A DNA stretch of 64,000 nt. It comes from Brachycybe producta (taxonomy: Eukaryota; Arthropoda; Diplopoda; Playtdesmida; Andrognathidae). Under the pieces are notes generated by a model, which worked only from the letters and a program-made list of their open reading frames with translations, had not been told where the DNA came from and did not search any database. A program made the position numbers and the translations under genes. Position 1 is the first letter of the stretch; each line of letters begins with the position of its first letter. Shown one piece after another: positions 53,518-64,000 of this stretch. The stretch covers positions 1,236,001 to 1,300,000 of the forward strand of contig JAUPFP010000017.1 of assembly GCA_036925085.1 (NCBI GenBank), read 5' to 3'.

Positions 53518-53937
53518 GCGCTGATCAAGCGCCAAATTGAACACACGCCAATCTGAACTAACGCCAAATGGAACAAACGCCAAACTCAATAAAAGCCAAA
53601 TGGAACAAACGCCTACCTGAATAAGCGCCAAATGGAACAAACGCCAAACTGAACAAGCAACAAACTGAATAACCGCTAAAATGTGATAAACACATTGTTA
53701 GGTTAGGTTAGGATTGGTTAGGTTAGGTTAGGTTAGGATTGGTTAGGTTAGGTTAGGTTAGCATGTTCTGTTTGTAAATCTGCACAGTCTGACGTCTATA
53801 AAAGCTCACAATATTTGGACCATCAGAATTTACAAAAAACCTGAATAACGGCCAAACTGAATAAGCGCCAAATGGAACAAACGCCAAACTGAGTAACCGC
53901 CAAAGTTTTGGCTTTTATTCAGTTTGGCGTTTTGGCG
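53518..53937. mobile_element. Foldback element with tandem 16-mer arms and telomere-like core, copy 3
   Basis: GGCGCTGATCAAGCGCCAAA start, then GCCAAATGGAACAAAC and similar units to about 53690. GGTTA array at 53698-53762, a unique segment GCATGTTCTGTTTGTAAATC to CATCAGAATTTACAAAAAAC shared with copy 1 in inverse orientation, then further 16-mers to 53937. Confidence 0.78.
53698..53762. repeat. Telomere-like (TTAGG)n array
   Basis: TTAGG units with two GATTGG variants, inside foldback copy 3. Confidence 0.85.
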
Positions 53938-54424
53938 TTTCTGAGATATTACGTAAAATTGTCACACCCATTTTCTAAATTCCTTCCACTCAATAAAGAC
54001 TAATTTCGCTAATGTAGCTCTAGATCGTTTACCTTCAATGTCTGTCTGTATATATGGTGCTGCTTATTATGTTTCTTGACGTCAAAAAAAGCAACATCTG
54101 CCGAAATTAATGAAACTATTAAATTCTTAGAGTAGTTTTTGAATTACAGAACAATGGGCTGATCACTTGAATGATTGCCATTTCAATAGATCATTGATAA
54201 ACTACCATCTTTTTTTTAACCAATTGTCTTAATTTGTTAGACACTAGTACATCAGGTCAAACTCTTCTCAGATCCTTAAAGTTTATTTGTGAATGACGTC
54301 ATATTTGTCTGTAAATCTCTGTCTGTCATTTTATTAACTTAGTCTATTAAGAAGCGAAACGTTTTCATAAATGCATTTGTAACTTGAATGTTCACATAAA
54401 TTAGTATTTTTTGTAGGCATGCTG
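53938..54424. other. Unassigned AT-rich stretch
   Basis: Nothing recognised. Confidence 0.4.
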
Positions 54425-54850
54425 TTTAAGGTGGCTCGATAGATATTTATTTTGTTTTTGTTTTATGGATGGCGCGCCTATGTGGCTATTATATTCTATA
54501 GCAAGTCAGTGGTCTCCAAATTGAGGGTACGCGAGTCGTTACGTAGGGGTACGCCAAGAAAATTTATATTGACAAAAAAAATAAGAAAATTAAGTAAAGA
54601 ATAACATGAACACTAGATAGAACTATGATGAATTGGCACATTGCAGCGGGGGTACACACTTTATTTTTCTGTTTTAGGGGTATGCAATCAAAAGAGTTTG
54701 GAGACCACTGCTCTATGCAGCAATGTTATGCATACACAATAGACAGAAAACAATTGCTGTTTTTATTTTTTCCTAAAAACAATAATAAAGATCTTTAAAA
54801 ATTTAAAAACCAGATTAAGACGAAATATTAATGAAGTTTTTTTGTTTGTT
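54425..54850. repeat. GGTGGC..GATAGATAT repeat copy, interrupted by hAT MITE
   Basis: Starts TTTAAGGTGGCTCGATAGAT and GGATGGCGCGCC, then is split by the hAT MITE at 54507-54710. It resembles 13935-14400. Confidence 0.5.
54507..54710. mobile_element. hAT MITE with CAGTGGTCTCCAAA termini
   Basis: CAGTGGTCTCCAAATTGAGG and AGAGTTTGGAGACCACTG. Subterminal GGGTACGC and GGGTATGC extend the symmetry. Flanks CTATAGCA and CTATGCAG lie two bases out and could be a shifted duplication. A lone right end is at 58433-58467. Confidence 0.8.
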
Positions 54851-55451
54851 TCTGTAGATCAGTTATGAACTTTGCCTGAATCGCTGCTGGAAGAAATTAA
54901 TATAAAACAAGTTCTTTCAATGTTTTTTTTTAATAAAAAGACCTTAAAAAAGGGCAGGGTTTTAAAATTATTATAGATTAAAATATCAAGTGGTGCTTTT
55001 GTTTAGGGCCTTTAAATGTAGTTTGAAATGAACTGAAATGAAATGAACTAAACTGGCGGACAATACAAATCATTACAAGACAAGGTTTGAAAAACAATTC
55101 TTTTATTATTTCTTATAGTTAATAAGTTATGTTAGGTTTTTTGCAAAGTTCGGAGTAAAAGACTATAATATATCTGTGGATTGATAATGTTCTTACAGAT
55201 AACAATCACTTTATGAAGTTTTATAGAATACTGTTTAGTTTTTTCAAGTGATTGTACACTGTTGTAGTGCGTTCGTAATTGTTTTGCTTTTGTTGTCATT
55301 TTTAAACAATTATCTCAAGATTAGTATTTAAAAAATAATATTTGTGATTAAGAAAAAAAAAGATTTAAAAAAAATTCTGAAAAACATTTAAAGTGTTTTA
55401 TTGTGGTTATCGTTTAAATACTCGTCATATTGTAAATTTCTTGCATTTCAG
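54851..55451. other. AT-rich stretch, possible intron
   Basis: No repeat recognised. It ends in a plausible splice acceptor, TTTCTTGCATTTCAG at 55437-55451. Confidence 0.4.
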
Positions 55452-55699
55452 GACAACGATCTCGATTCAACATGGGTCGTCGAGGGGTGAACTTGGTAAA
55501 TGGACAACAAGTGAGGGTGGGGATACACAATGGTGGCTTGAATGTTATAGCTTTTTGGCCAAACTCTATTAAGAGTAGTGAGGTACTCGTTAGGAATAAC
55601 AATTATTACATGAGGTACCCATACATTAGGCTGCACACACTACTGGACACAACTGACATGCCAGAGCAAAGATTTCTAATGGTCAGTCCTAGGACTTAG
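55452..55699 (+). CDS. Hypothetical last exon, unrecognised protein
   Basis: A good pyrimidine-rich acceptor (TTGCATTTCAG) is followed by a frame open across the whole segment. It encodes QRSRFN then MGRRGVNLVNGQQVRVGIHN, and continues to LHTLLDTTDMPEQRFLMVSP before a stop at 55697-55699. Codons are mixed and the block is less AT-rich than both sides. I recognise no domain. The ATG at 55472 could also be a start for a 75-residue product. AATAAA occurs at about 56124, giving a possible 3' end. The next ~3 kb (to about 58300) lacks named repeats, which fits a unique locus, but an unrecognised transposon is equally possible. No neighbour was identified. Confidence 0.22.
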
Positions 55700-58432
55700 A
55701 AGTTTTTGCTCCCCAAAAGTGCTTTTCTTCTTGTTTCCCTTTTTTCCGCCCCGCTGCCTTTTCAATTTTTTGGATGCATTGCAGATTTGGAGCTCTGCAA
55801 TGGATTTTCATCGATGTAATGCACTGAGGTAATTTTAGAAAAACATTTCCATTCGCAAGACACCATTGGCATTCCTTGGAGGCCTCAAGAGCTGGGTTTG
55901 GGTTTTGTTAGGGTTGGCATGATCTTTCCATTGGTATGTCCTGTGCCATTTGAAAGTGTTGGCCTACATGCTATTCTTTATATTTGAAAGATAGCAACAT
56001 ATAATTCAAGATGAACTCAACATAATTTTACAAGTTGAACACTTGATTGTGGTTTTGGTGGAGATGATGGTATTGATGGGGTTGGCTTATAAATGATATA
56101 TTGTATCATTTGATGAGATTTATAAATAAAACGTATTGCCTGATTTGATGGCAGATCACAGTTCGTACACACCTGGTCTCGCATATCGTCTCGGGGAGAC
56201 CGACAGTGCTACTCTTCGGGGAGCATTTCAGGAGCAAAAGACATCAAAGTGATGTAAACATGTTCTATTTTGAGAACTGGTTATGGTTCCTGTCACATAC
56301 TAATGGGACTAGTGTGCATGGCTTGCACAGAAACTCTGATAAGTGATAACCAATGAAAAGCACTATAAAGAATTACAAAAGGCAAACACACTCACTCTTT
56401 GTCCATGTATCAAGTTTTAGGTATCGCTCTGCACTTCGTGGGATCATCATTCATCATCATTGGTTAAAGGTGTTAATTTTTTTAATTTTATATATTTTTC
56501 ATTTCACTCAGATCTTCGCTTACTTTTGCATTTGAAAGTGTAGCAATTGTTGCGATCATGACAACATTGCTATGCATTCAAAACTATTCAAATTTAGCCA
56601 TTCGCTTATGCATGCATGTTGTCAAATATTGGGTTTTGTCATCAATTTTAATTGAGTTTAATATTTAATCTTAATTGGGTTTAATTTTTTTACCTTTGAT
56701 TTATTTTTTAAATTTTGATTACCTTTGATCTTAACTGGGTTTAATATATTCTTACTTCGGGTTTAATTTTTAATCAAATTTGTGTAATTATTTGATTGTG
56801 TACATAATTGGGTTTTATTATTGATTGTTTAATTGGGTTTTGTCATTGTTCATTATAAATTTTGCTTTTAATTAATTGGGTTTTGTTGTTTCATGGTTTT
56901 GTCATTGGTTTATGGCACATATAAATAGTGCAAGTTACAATATGCAACTTGTGTTATTTTGTGTTTGAATGTGTAATTTGGTTTTTTGACAATAATTTGA
57001 CATTTGTTTTAGATGGTTTTCTCAGGTAACATTTATTTTTAATTGGTTTTTGATCATTCGGGATCAACACAGTTGAATAATTTGTTACAAGGGTTATTTG
57101 GTTTTGAAATGTAGTGTTTGATAGTTAATTGTAATTTGCATTTACACTTATTTTTTTCTTGCATACAGGAATAACTTTAATTTGTGTTTGGTTATGGTTA
57201 GGTCTTTGTTAGGGTTATGGATGTTAGGTTTTTGTCTACCCTTGGTTAGGTATTCTAATTACCATTTGCATGCAGCCACTTTGTTCATTTTCTTTGTCAT
57301 ATATCATCTGCAAACTAATCAAAATCATTTATTCACTTGTTTATAGTTCTTTCCATATGGTGTCAGTTAAATGAAAATTAAACAAGTTATTAGTGTTTTT
57401 GAAGGTACTAATGATTATTTTTTAATATTTGTTTTTAATGATAAATGCTAATTGGCTTTATTTTTTATTTAATAGATTTCTGGCTGAAAAATTTGTTGTT
57501 TAACAGCATGTTTGAATCGTTAACATACGAGTGCATATAATGACGAAGTTTTGATTATCAGTGCAAGTTTTATTATCATGCACTTATTGTTGGGAGAAAT
57601 GCCACGAGTACTTTAAGACAACTAAACTGTGCTGTCTCCATCCAATGACTTGCAAGTCTTGACAAGCACCTCTTTAATGTACCAACACCAATCACAGCCA
57701 GATGAGCCTCTGGCTTGTGTTACTTGTATCGCTGCTCGTGAGTCCGTCCACATTACTTGGGCTTGTTGCAGATCTGAATCGCAACTGATGCAAGTCAGCC
57801 TCACAATAATGTATTACAACAAAGGATTCAGGTGTGTACTAGCCATAAGACTATTATTGGGAACTATATTATGGGGATTATATTGTACATAAGAGTATTT
57901 AAGAATAACGACACTGCCAGGAATGAACGTCTAGGACAAGCAGGTTAAACATAAGAAAATGACAATTTTGTCCAATGCAAGCATACTCATAAGTGGATGT
58001 CCTGTTGTAGTGCAGATTTTATTATTGGGAATATTATATTGTACATTGAATATTTAAAAATATCAACACTGCTAGGAAGGAATATCTTGAAGAAACAGGT
58101 TAACCCATGGGGGTTGCTATAAGACCCAAAGGAAATCTGGAATTCATGAATGCTTTTATTTCCACTGTGCATTACGCACTTGATAAGTTAGACCAATTCA
58201 TTGGAGTGGATATCGTTGAAGACTTTCTATGGATTCTCATGATAATGCTACTTCGAAAGTTCTTTGCATGTGGATGCGAAAAGTGTTAATGCAACTGTTG
58301 AGTGTAATATATTCCAAGAGCATTCTGGAAGGTAGGAATGTCTTCATTTCTAGTGTGCCGTGCACATTTTAACTGTGTCATCCCAATGGACACAGGGGGT
58401 CCATGCTATTAATTTTTTTTGTTTTAGGTGCA
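55700..58432. other. Repeat-poor stretch
   Basis: The longest span in the window without a recognised element. GGGTTTTGTTATTGATTGTT-like words recur over 56630-57250. The segment 57600-57900 is less AT-rich with frames open on both strands but no domain. AATAAAACG near 56125 is a possible polyadenylation signal for the preceding frame. Confidence 0.4.
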
Positions 58433-58467
58433 CGGTACACAATTAAAAAAGTTTGGAGACCACTGTT
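58433..58467. mobile_element. hAT end (TTTGGAGACCACTG), isolated
   Basis: AAAAAAGTTTGGAGACCACTG equals the right terminus of the 54507 MITE. No left partner was found nearby, so it is truncated. Confidence 0.55.
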
Positions 58468-58479
58468 CTAAAGGAGGTA

Positions 58480-58870
58480 TCTTCCCCTCACTTACCGTTT
58501 TGAGAAAATTCATATTTTTCAAGTGAACGTTTTTCACGAGAGACATTACGAAAAAAAAAAATTCAAAGTGTTTTAGAAACTAGAATAGTTGGTAATAATG
58601 TTAAATGTTTTTTTATGAAATGCTATCTTTAAAAATTAACTTTTTATGACACTTTGAAAAAGGCGAAAATATTTAGCTTTTCATGAAAAATGTCAATTTC
58701 AAAACCAAAAATCCGGGTCATTTTCAAACTGCTATAAAATGTTTATTTTTTAAGATAATGTCATGAAAAAACTTTTAACATTTAACTTTTTAACATAATT
58801 ATTTTACTATTCTAATTTTGAAAGCCATTTGAATTTTTTTCATACTGTTGCTAAAAAAAACGTTCGCTTT
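58480..58870. repeat. Foldback related to the ACTAGAATRGT repeat
   Basis: AAACTAGAATAGTTGGTAAT, ATGTTAAATGTTTTTTTATG in the left half are mirrored by CATGAAAAAACTTTTAACAT and ATTATTTTACTATTCTAATT in the right half. CAAACTGCTATAAAATG is shared, inverted, with 14175-14192. Confidence 0.5.
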
Positions 58871-59987
58871 AACATTTTTGCGATCAAATTTTCCAAAAAC
58901 AGTCTATGGCGTTTAGGAAGACAATCAGCAAAATAAATATTTATTTTGCCACCTGTGACCTCTGTGGCTATTAGAAGTGACTTTTGCTGTAAATGTCGCC
59001 AGTGACTTTTCGTATTTGATTTCAACTTCAAAATATGATTGAAGTTCAACATTGTAAATTTGTCACTGTTTGAAGGGAGAGAGAGGGGAGGGTTATGTAT
59101 TTCTTTCAATTGTATAATTTTCAATGTTCCAATTGTAAGCATATAAAATCCATTTAATTTTATATGAGCTCCTCCTGAAATGTCAGTTTTATTTTCATTC
59201 TATTCTGGCGTGTAGATTTTTTTTTCTTTCTTTCACGCTGCCATTTCATTTCTTTTAATCTGAGGTACAAGAAAATATGGAGGGGAGGAGGAGGATGTTT
59301 TCAGCAAAAAAATATAAGTGTATTAAAAAATAAGTCTACAAATTGGTAGTGTTGCTAAAAATCATAAAATAAAAGAGAGAGATAGGGAGGTCGCTGTTGT
59401 ATACAATTGTGGTAGGCAACAAGAAAACAAAAAAATTGCAGAGACACAACAACAATGATTATACGTAAAAAAAAAGGGGTTAATAATGGAGTTTTCATGA
59501 TATTCGTACATGATGATGATTATGATGATGATGGGATTCTACACCTCTGGATTTAAAAGTTCCGTTCCGTAACTTCCTGTCTTTTTGTATGCATTACGAA
59601 AACTGCTCTCTATTACTATAGTTATTTCTTTAAAAAAATATATTCTTGATGATTTTCGTGAAAAGAGAGAAGAAAAAAACAATTTTCTAACCATTCATTG
59701 TGTTATAAGAATAGGAAGGGTTAAAAATCATTCACGTATAACCACAAAATTTAAGAATAAAAAAAAAAAAAACTTCACGAAAATAAAATCTAAAGTGAAA
59801 AAAAAACTGTTAATGATTATCCCTCAAAAAAATGGAAAAAGGCAGCATTTTAAGCTGTGCTTAAGCTCGAGGGAAATTTTAAGTTATAGCAAGCAGCCAA
59901 TGAAAATTTTAACGTTGAATTTGGATTTGAATAGTTTGCTCTGAAAGCAGCCTTATGAGATCTGTGTGCTAGGGAGAAAATCCTGAG
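58871..59987. other. AT-rich non-coding stretch
   Basis: No gene recognised. GATGATGATTATGATGATGATG at about 59512-59533. The lysine-rich frame at 59585-59944 reflects poly-A. Confidence 0.5.
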
Positions 59988-60520
59988 CATAGGCTAGTTT
60001 TCGTGATAGCTGCTGTCATGACAGCAATTATCGCGAGAACTATCATTGCTTTTGCGACAGTGATAGTAACTATCATGATTACTATCACCTTGCATACAAC
60101 ACTGTCGCAATAGTAATAGTTGTTGAGTGACCACTTGTAGAGAAATATCCACTTTGTAGAGAAATTTGGCTTCTGGAGGGAGAAAGGTAACACTGTTGTT
60201 GACTCAAACACATTTCTTTACTGCTGGTGGGTTTTTTTTGTTGCTGTCAATTCACTGAATTTGTCAAATCAAGCAAGAAAATAATGGCGGAACGGTTTGA
60301 GGTTAAGTTTTTCGAGGAATACCAAAGATTTCCATGTTTATCGAAAAAGAATTGTCCAGATTTCAAAAACAGAATTGAGAAAGACCTACTATCACTGTCA
60401 TAACAGAACTATCATATTACTTCAAGACATGTAGACAGTTGCTATCGTGAGAGTGAACTTTCACAAATTTCATGACAGCTACTTTCACGAACGAACTATC
60501 GCGGTGAAAACGAGGTTTAA
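59988..60520. mobile_element. AAAGCCTCGTTTTCA MITE, copy 3
   Basis: The left end is diverged (GGCTAGTTTTCGTGATAGCT). The right end GCGGTGAAAACGAGGTTTAA stops at TTAA. The GATAGT.ACTATC words and GTTGTTGACTCAAACA block identify it. An extra segment with AATGGCGGAACGGTTTGAGG lies at about 60235-60380. Confidence 0.7.
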
Positions 60521-60536
60521 AAGTGCAGCTTGCAAA

Positions 60537-60700
60537 ATGCATTCTACGTGTTTTTTAAAGGTGGTAGAATACATTTATTTTGTTTTTGTACATTTTTGCA
60601 TGTGACATCAGACCAAGTGACAAACCAATTAGAAATGGATGACGCTCATAAAAGAGCGGGGCAAACGAAATCTTAGTGCTGGGCAGAATTGCCTATGATG
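60537..60700. repeat. Chimeric fragment: GGTGGC repeat joined to CAGGCAGTT MITE half
   Basis: AAAGGTGGTAGAATACATTT belongs to the 13935 family. From about 60600, GTGACATCAGACCAAGTGAC to GGGCAGAATTGCCT is the right half of MITE subfamily C. Confidence 0.6.
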
Positions 60701-61970
60701 CAGTGCAGTTCAAAGTGCTCGCAGTAAACGATTGATCAACTGCAAAAAACAACAGAACAAGGTCACTAGGTGACCTACACTTCAGAACCTTTTTTTATAT
60801 CGGTGATTAGGTGTGTGGTTACGTTAAATTGAGCTTGTTGCAGGGTTTCTGGAGGGCCGCGCCCCACGCCCACCCCCATAATTTAAAAAAGTGTAGGTCA
60901 CTGAGTGACCCACAGTTCTTCTCCAAACAGCTATTTGAAAGTGTAGGTCACTGAGTGGCCTACGATTAGTCTGTCCCAACAACAACATACTCTCCATTAT
61001 GGATGCGAGGTGAGCATTTCAAGAGAGCACGAGCAAACATTGGCGAGCACGAGCAAATGTTTGCTCTGGGTCGCTCTTTTGGTGAATACCCACCCCCCCC
61101 CCGCCCCCAACTCCAGCTTCAAACAAACCTTTGGTCGCCAATTGTGTGTAAGCGTGATTTGAATTTGAAAAATTACTCTGCAAGATGATGATGGTTGGTT
61201 AAAGTTTCAAACAGATTTCATTGTTAACAGTATATAAGCAACCAAGTTATCCCTTTCTTTATATACATATCTTCTTCTAACAGATCCACTACAAATTTAT
61301 TTTCTAGTACTTTATATTTTACTTTTTATGCTTCTTAAGGAAAGAAGAAAAAAAAATTCGCTAAAAAAAGTCTGCATTGAATGAATTTTCTTTTTCATTT
61401 CAACATGTCTATCAGAAAATGGGAGGTGGATGCAAAATGTTTTTATACCTCGGATATACATTGTATAAGAAGAAGAAGGAAAAAAAAAAAACCTATTTCT
61501 CGCTTCTCTGCACATTGCATCTAATAATGTATATAATAAGAGACATTGGATTGCTTCTAGACTAGAAGAAGAATAAAAAACTGAAGCGATGGCGGCCTTA
61601 TGGTACATCCCTGATAAACGAATGCAACTTTGGTTGTTGATGTTTGCATATGGTTCCAAAAAAAATATTGCTGTGTTCTTTTCTATACTGCATCAAAAAG
61701 TACTCGCTCTATCTACTATTCTACAGCCATAATATGATTATGTTCTCATTTTTTTTGTTGTTGTTGTTGCTGTTGTAGAGAGAAAAATGACAAACTTGCA
61801 TATATTTAAATGTTTCTATGCATGTGGTCTTCTTCTTCTCTCTCTCTCTCTTCCCATTTTTCGTGATACAAAAGCATTTTCATGTGTTTTGTAAGCACAT
61901 AAAATATATGTATGGGACCAAGTGTAGCATGTAGGCAATAAGTATACATGTACAAGGTGATTTAAAGAGA
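60701..61970. other. Non-coding stretch with AGGTCACT repeats
   Basis: AAGGTCACTAGGTGACCTAC (about 60760) and GTGTAGGTCACTGAGTG.CC (about 60890 and 60940) form direct and inverted repeats. GAGCACGAGCAAA is tandem near 61027-61058. No gene recognised. Confidence 0.5.
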
Positions 61971-61971
61971 C

Positions 61972-62556
61972 CATATTACCTCCAGAAATTTCTTGTTAAA
62001 ATATTGTCAAGAATTATTCAGCAATTACCAAAACGATTTTTAAAATTTAAAATAAGCCATTAATATAATTTAAAAAATTAAAAATCAGTTGACGTTATGT
62101 AAATTAACTTTATCAGATAGATGCGCCACCAAACAACAGACATTGGCAACAAAACCATCCAAAGTCTACTCTTCTAGTCGAATTCTGATGTGTTGTCACC
62201 AGCTCACATTACTTTCATTTGAATGTACCACTGATTTAATATTTGGATTATTCCCCACGTGGAAGGTCGTATTAGAGTTAAATATGAATATTGAATACCT
62301 ATATTTCATTAAGGAATTCTGGAAATGTGAGGTGACAACCTTTGCCACAAAAATGGAGGGGGGCGGGGGTGGAGACTTTCGTTTTTGCAAATTTAAAATG
62401 GCGTCGTTTGGTGACTCCAGAAAAGTCTCTTCATTTTCAATTTTTTCTTATGGTTTTAATGACTTATTTTAAATTTTAAAAATCAGTTTTGACAATCTTT
62501 GCATAAGTCTTGACAATATTTTGAAAATATATTTCTGGAGGTAATGGTCTCTTTAA
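61972..62556. mobile_element. TTAA MITE, AATTTCT.GAGGTAATGGT family, copy 2
   Basis: TTAAAGAGACCATATTACCT, CCAGAAATTTCTTG mirrors TATTTCTGGAGGTAATGGTC, TCTTTAA, with TTAA at both ends. Interior GATAGATGCGCCACCAAACA and CATTAAGGAATTCTGGAAAT are shared with 40718-41295. A plus frame (62089-62472) aligns with the minus frame of the other copy. Confidence 0.8.
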
Positions 62557-63272
62557 TTGTGCTGAAAAGAGCCATCATAAAATATATAATGCGGTTATTA
62601 TTTTGATCATAGTAGTTCAGCTGTATATGTATTTTTTTATACACACTGTAAAATGTATATGGTGCAATTTCTGCTGCTGCTGCGTGTGAGTTTCAGAAAA
62701 GGAAACAAACACACGCAACATAATATCGAGTCAACAATATTATGAACATTAGATGTTTTTGTAGCATCATTTAGTCTGAAACTACTCATTTTATATTTAA
62801 TGGCATGGCTTCGATGATACTAAATAAACTTCGTTAAATTTAAACCTGTTTTGGATGATTTTTCAATGGACTGTAACGTCAGTGATGTGCATCAATAAAG
62901 GTCATGTTCAAGGTTAGAAAATTGTATTAAGGGCAACTCATCTAACCAAAAACAAAAAAAAAAACATTTACAAGAAACAATGTTTATAAATAGGATGATG
63001 ACACGATTTCCAGCAATTCAACCAATATTGGAGAAAATCTGTGGGAATATATTGCTCTATTGTTTCATGGATTTTTTTTAAAAAAAATATATGTATATTT
63101 TCTACATATTCTATTTTTAGCAACACAAGATTGTTTGTTGTTTAAAATTACGGAGATGCAATATAATATTCGATTAAGAACCTGATTCTCTTTGTTTGCC
63201 ATTGTTTACTACGAATACCAATGAAGAGGGTTTTTTAGAATTATATTGACCACAACTGAAGTAAAAAAAAAG
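62557..63272. other. AT-rich non-coding stretch
   Basis: No gene or named repeat recognised. Confidence 0.45.
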
Positions 63273-63711
63273 TAGGGATTGGACATTCGAATCCTCTAAT
63301 CCCACGAATCTTGAAAAATATTCGAGATTCGAAAACTCGAATCTTCGCGTTTTTTTCGTCTTTCGAATCCTAACCTAAAAAAAAAACTGTTAAAAACTTT
63401 GGTAAAATTTGTTATAACTCCATTGACGTCCAATAGAAGCGTTCACTAACAAAAAAAGGTGATTGTTGCAATTTCGGTGGTACCCAGATCACCAATATCA
63501 TCACCTTGTGGCAGTGACCCTGAGTGCCACACTTGGTTTTTATTATTAACAATTTAATATTTAATATTATTTCATTTATTTGTATCTTCTTAATGAATAA
63601 ATAATATAGGATTCTTATATGAAGGAGATTCGAAAGATTTGAGATTCGGGAGATTCAACGGATTCGAGAACCTTTTAGGATTCGGAAAATTTAGGATTCG
63701 GCCCACTTCTA
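63273..63711. mobile_element. hAT-like GATTCGA MITE with 8-bp duplication AAAAAAAG
   Basis: TAGGGATTGGACATTCGAAT to GGATTCGGCCCACTTCTA, 439 bp. AAAAAAAG lies exactly on both sides (63265-63272 and 63712-63719). It contains CTCCATTGACGTCCAATAGA like copies 16624 and 51457. Confidence 0.85.
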
Positions 63712-63719
63712 AAAAAAAG

Positions 63720-64000
63720 ACACTGCTGTTCATGTGATTTACACACAAAAGTAGTCACTCATCATCTTTCATTGGTTGTTGCATTCAACATTTGCAAGAA
63801 GCAAGGTTGCTGCATGTGTGTCATGAGAGTTGCTAGAAAGAAATAAGAAACTGCTGACATTCTGGTTTTTGTTAGCTGCAAATTGCAACGAGTGACTTAT
63901 TTGCTTTAGCTAACAAACGCAGGAATCCTTTCTAATAATAGGCGTAGGAGGCGCGCCTATACAAAAACAAACTTCGACACAACACCCATTACAAAATTAA
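63720..64000. other. Unassigned window end
   Basis: Nothing recognised. Confidence 0.4.

Noticed and set aside
57622-57892. Overlapping frames on both strands in a less AT-rich block
   Set aside because: Neither has a family motif or splice signals. Kept only as part of the repeat-poor stretch.
59585-59944. Lysine-rich 119-codon frame
   Set aside because: Composition follows local poly-A; no motif.

Overview
This window is AT-rich, intron- or intergenic-type DNA from an animal genome. It contains almost no protein-coding sequence. The one convincing host coding element is a single exon on the minus strand (22040-22174) encoding the first half of the first immunoglobulin domain of a nephrin/Sns/Hibris-type adhesion protein. 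It has a good splice acceptor and donor and symmetric 1-1 phase, so much of the window is probably one or more very long introns of that gene, with intergenic DNA. Interstitial (CCTAA)n, the complement of the TTAGG telomere repeat ancestral to arthropods, together with the nephrin/Sns exon, suggests an arthropod (perhaps a crustacean or chelicerate). That is inference, because no taxon-specific gene is present.

Almost everything else that can be recognised is transposon-derived, mostly short non-autonomous DNA elements. (1) TTAA-flanked foldback MITE families: a ~740-bp family at 3.1-4.4, 5.0-5.75, 7.8-8.2 and 39.2-39.9 kb; an ACACTAGCAAC family at 8.6-9.1, 25.8-26.8 and 36.0-36.4 kb; and further families at 23.5, 24.5, 30.6, 32.4, 51.5, 60 and 62 kb. 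(2) hAT elements and MITEs, several with target-site duplications readable in the sequence (15.8, 26.4, 34.7, 38.1, 51.5 and 63.3 kb), plus a dead hAT transposase 3' end at 20.9 kb. (3) Short palindromic MITEs with CAGGCAATT termini (22.4, 32.9, 33.7, 45.5, 48.2, 41.7, 50.1 and 50.4 kb). (4) Helitron-like 3' ends (hairpin plus CTAG|T) at 12.36, 22.72, 41.92, 49.80 and 50.34 kb, and a second family on the minus strand at 14.44 kb. (5) A Tc1-type element at 14.5-15.8 kb built from two transposase 3' halves facing away from each other. (6) Two tRNA-derived SINE fragments. (7) Foldback elements whose arms are tandem 16-mers and whose core is a telomere-like CCTAA array.

Nesting is heavy and can be ordered in time: a CAGGCAATT MITE inside a hAT element inside a ~75-bp MITE at 45.5-46.2 kb; a hAT MITE inside the Tc1 remnant at 15.8 kb; a hAT MITE inside a TTAA element at 26.4 kb; the CCTAA foldback inside a TTAA foldback at 3.8-4.4 kb. 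A second theme is a set of perfect or near-perfect palindromes, several with a one-base centre (33053-33083, 35188-35224, 35270-35314, 40171-40207) and one with a short loop (20987-21032). They look like template-switch mutations rather than transposon termini.

No tRNA, rRNA, CRISPR or operon-like structure was seen. The long stretches between repeats hold simple sequence (TA, GA, poly-A/T, poly-C/G) and AT-rich DNA in which no gene is recognisable.
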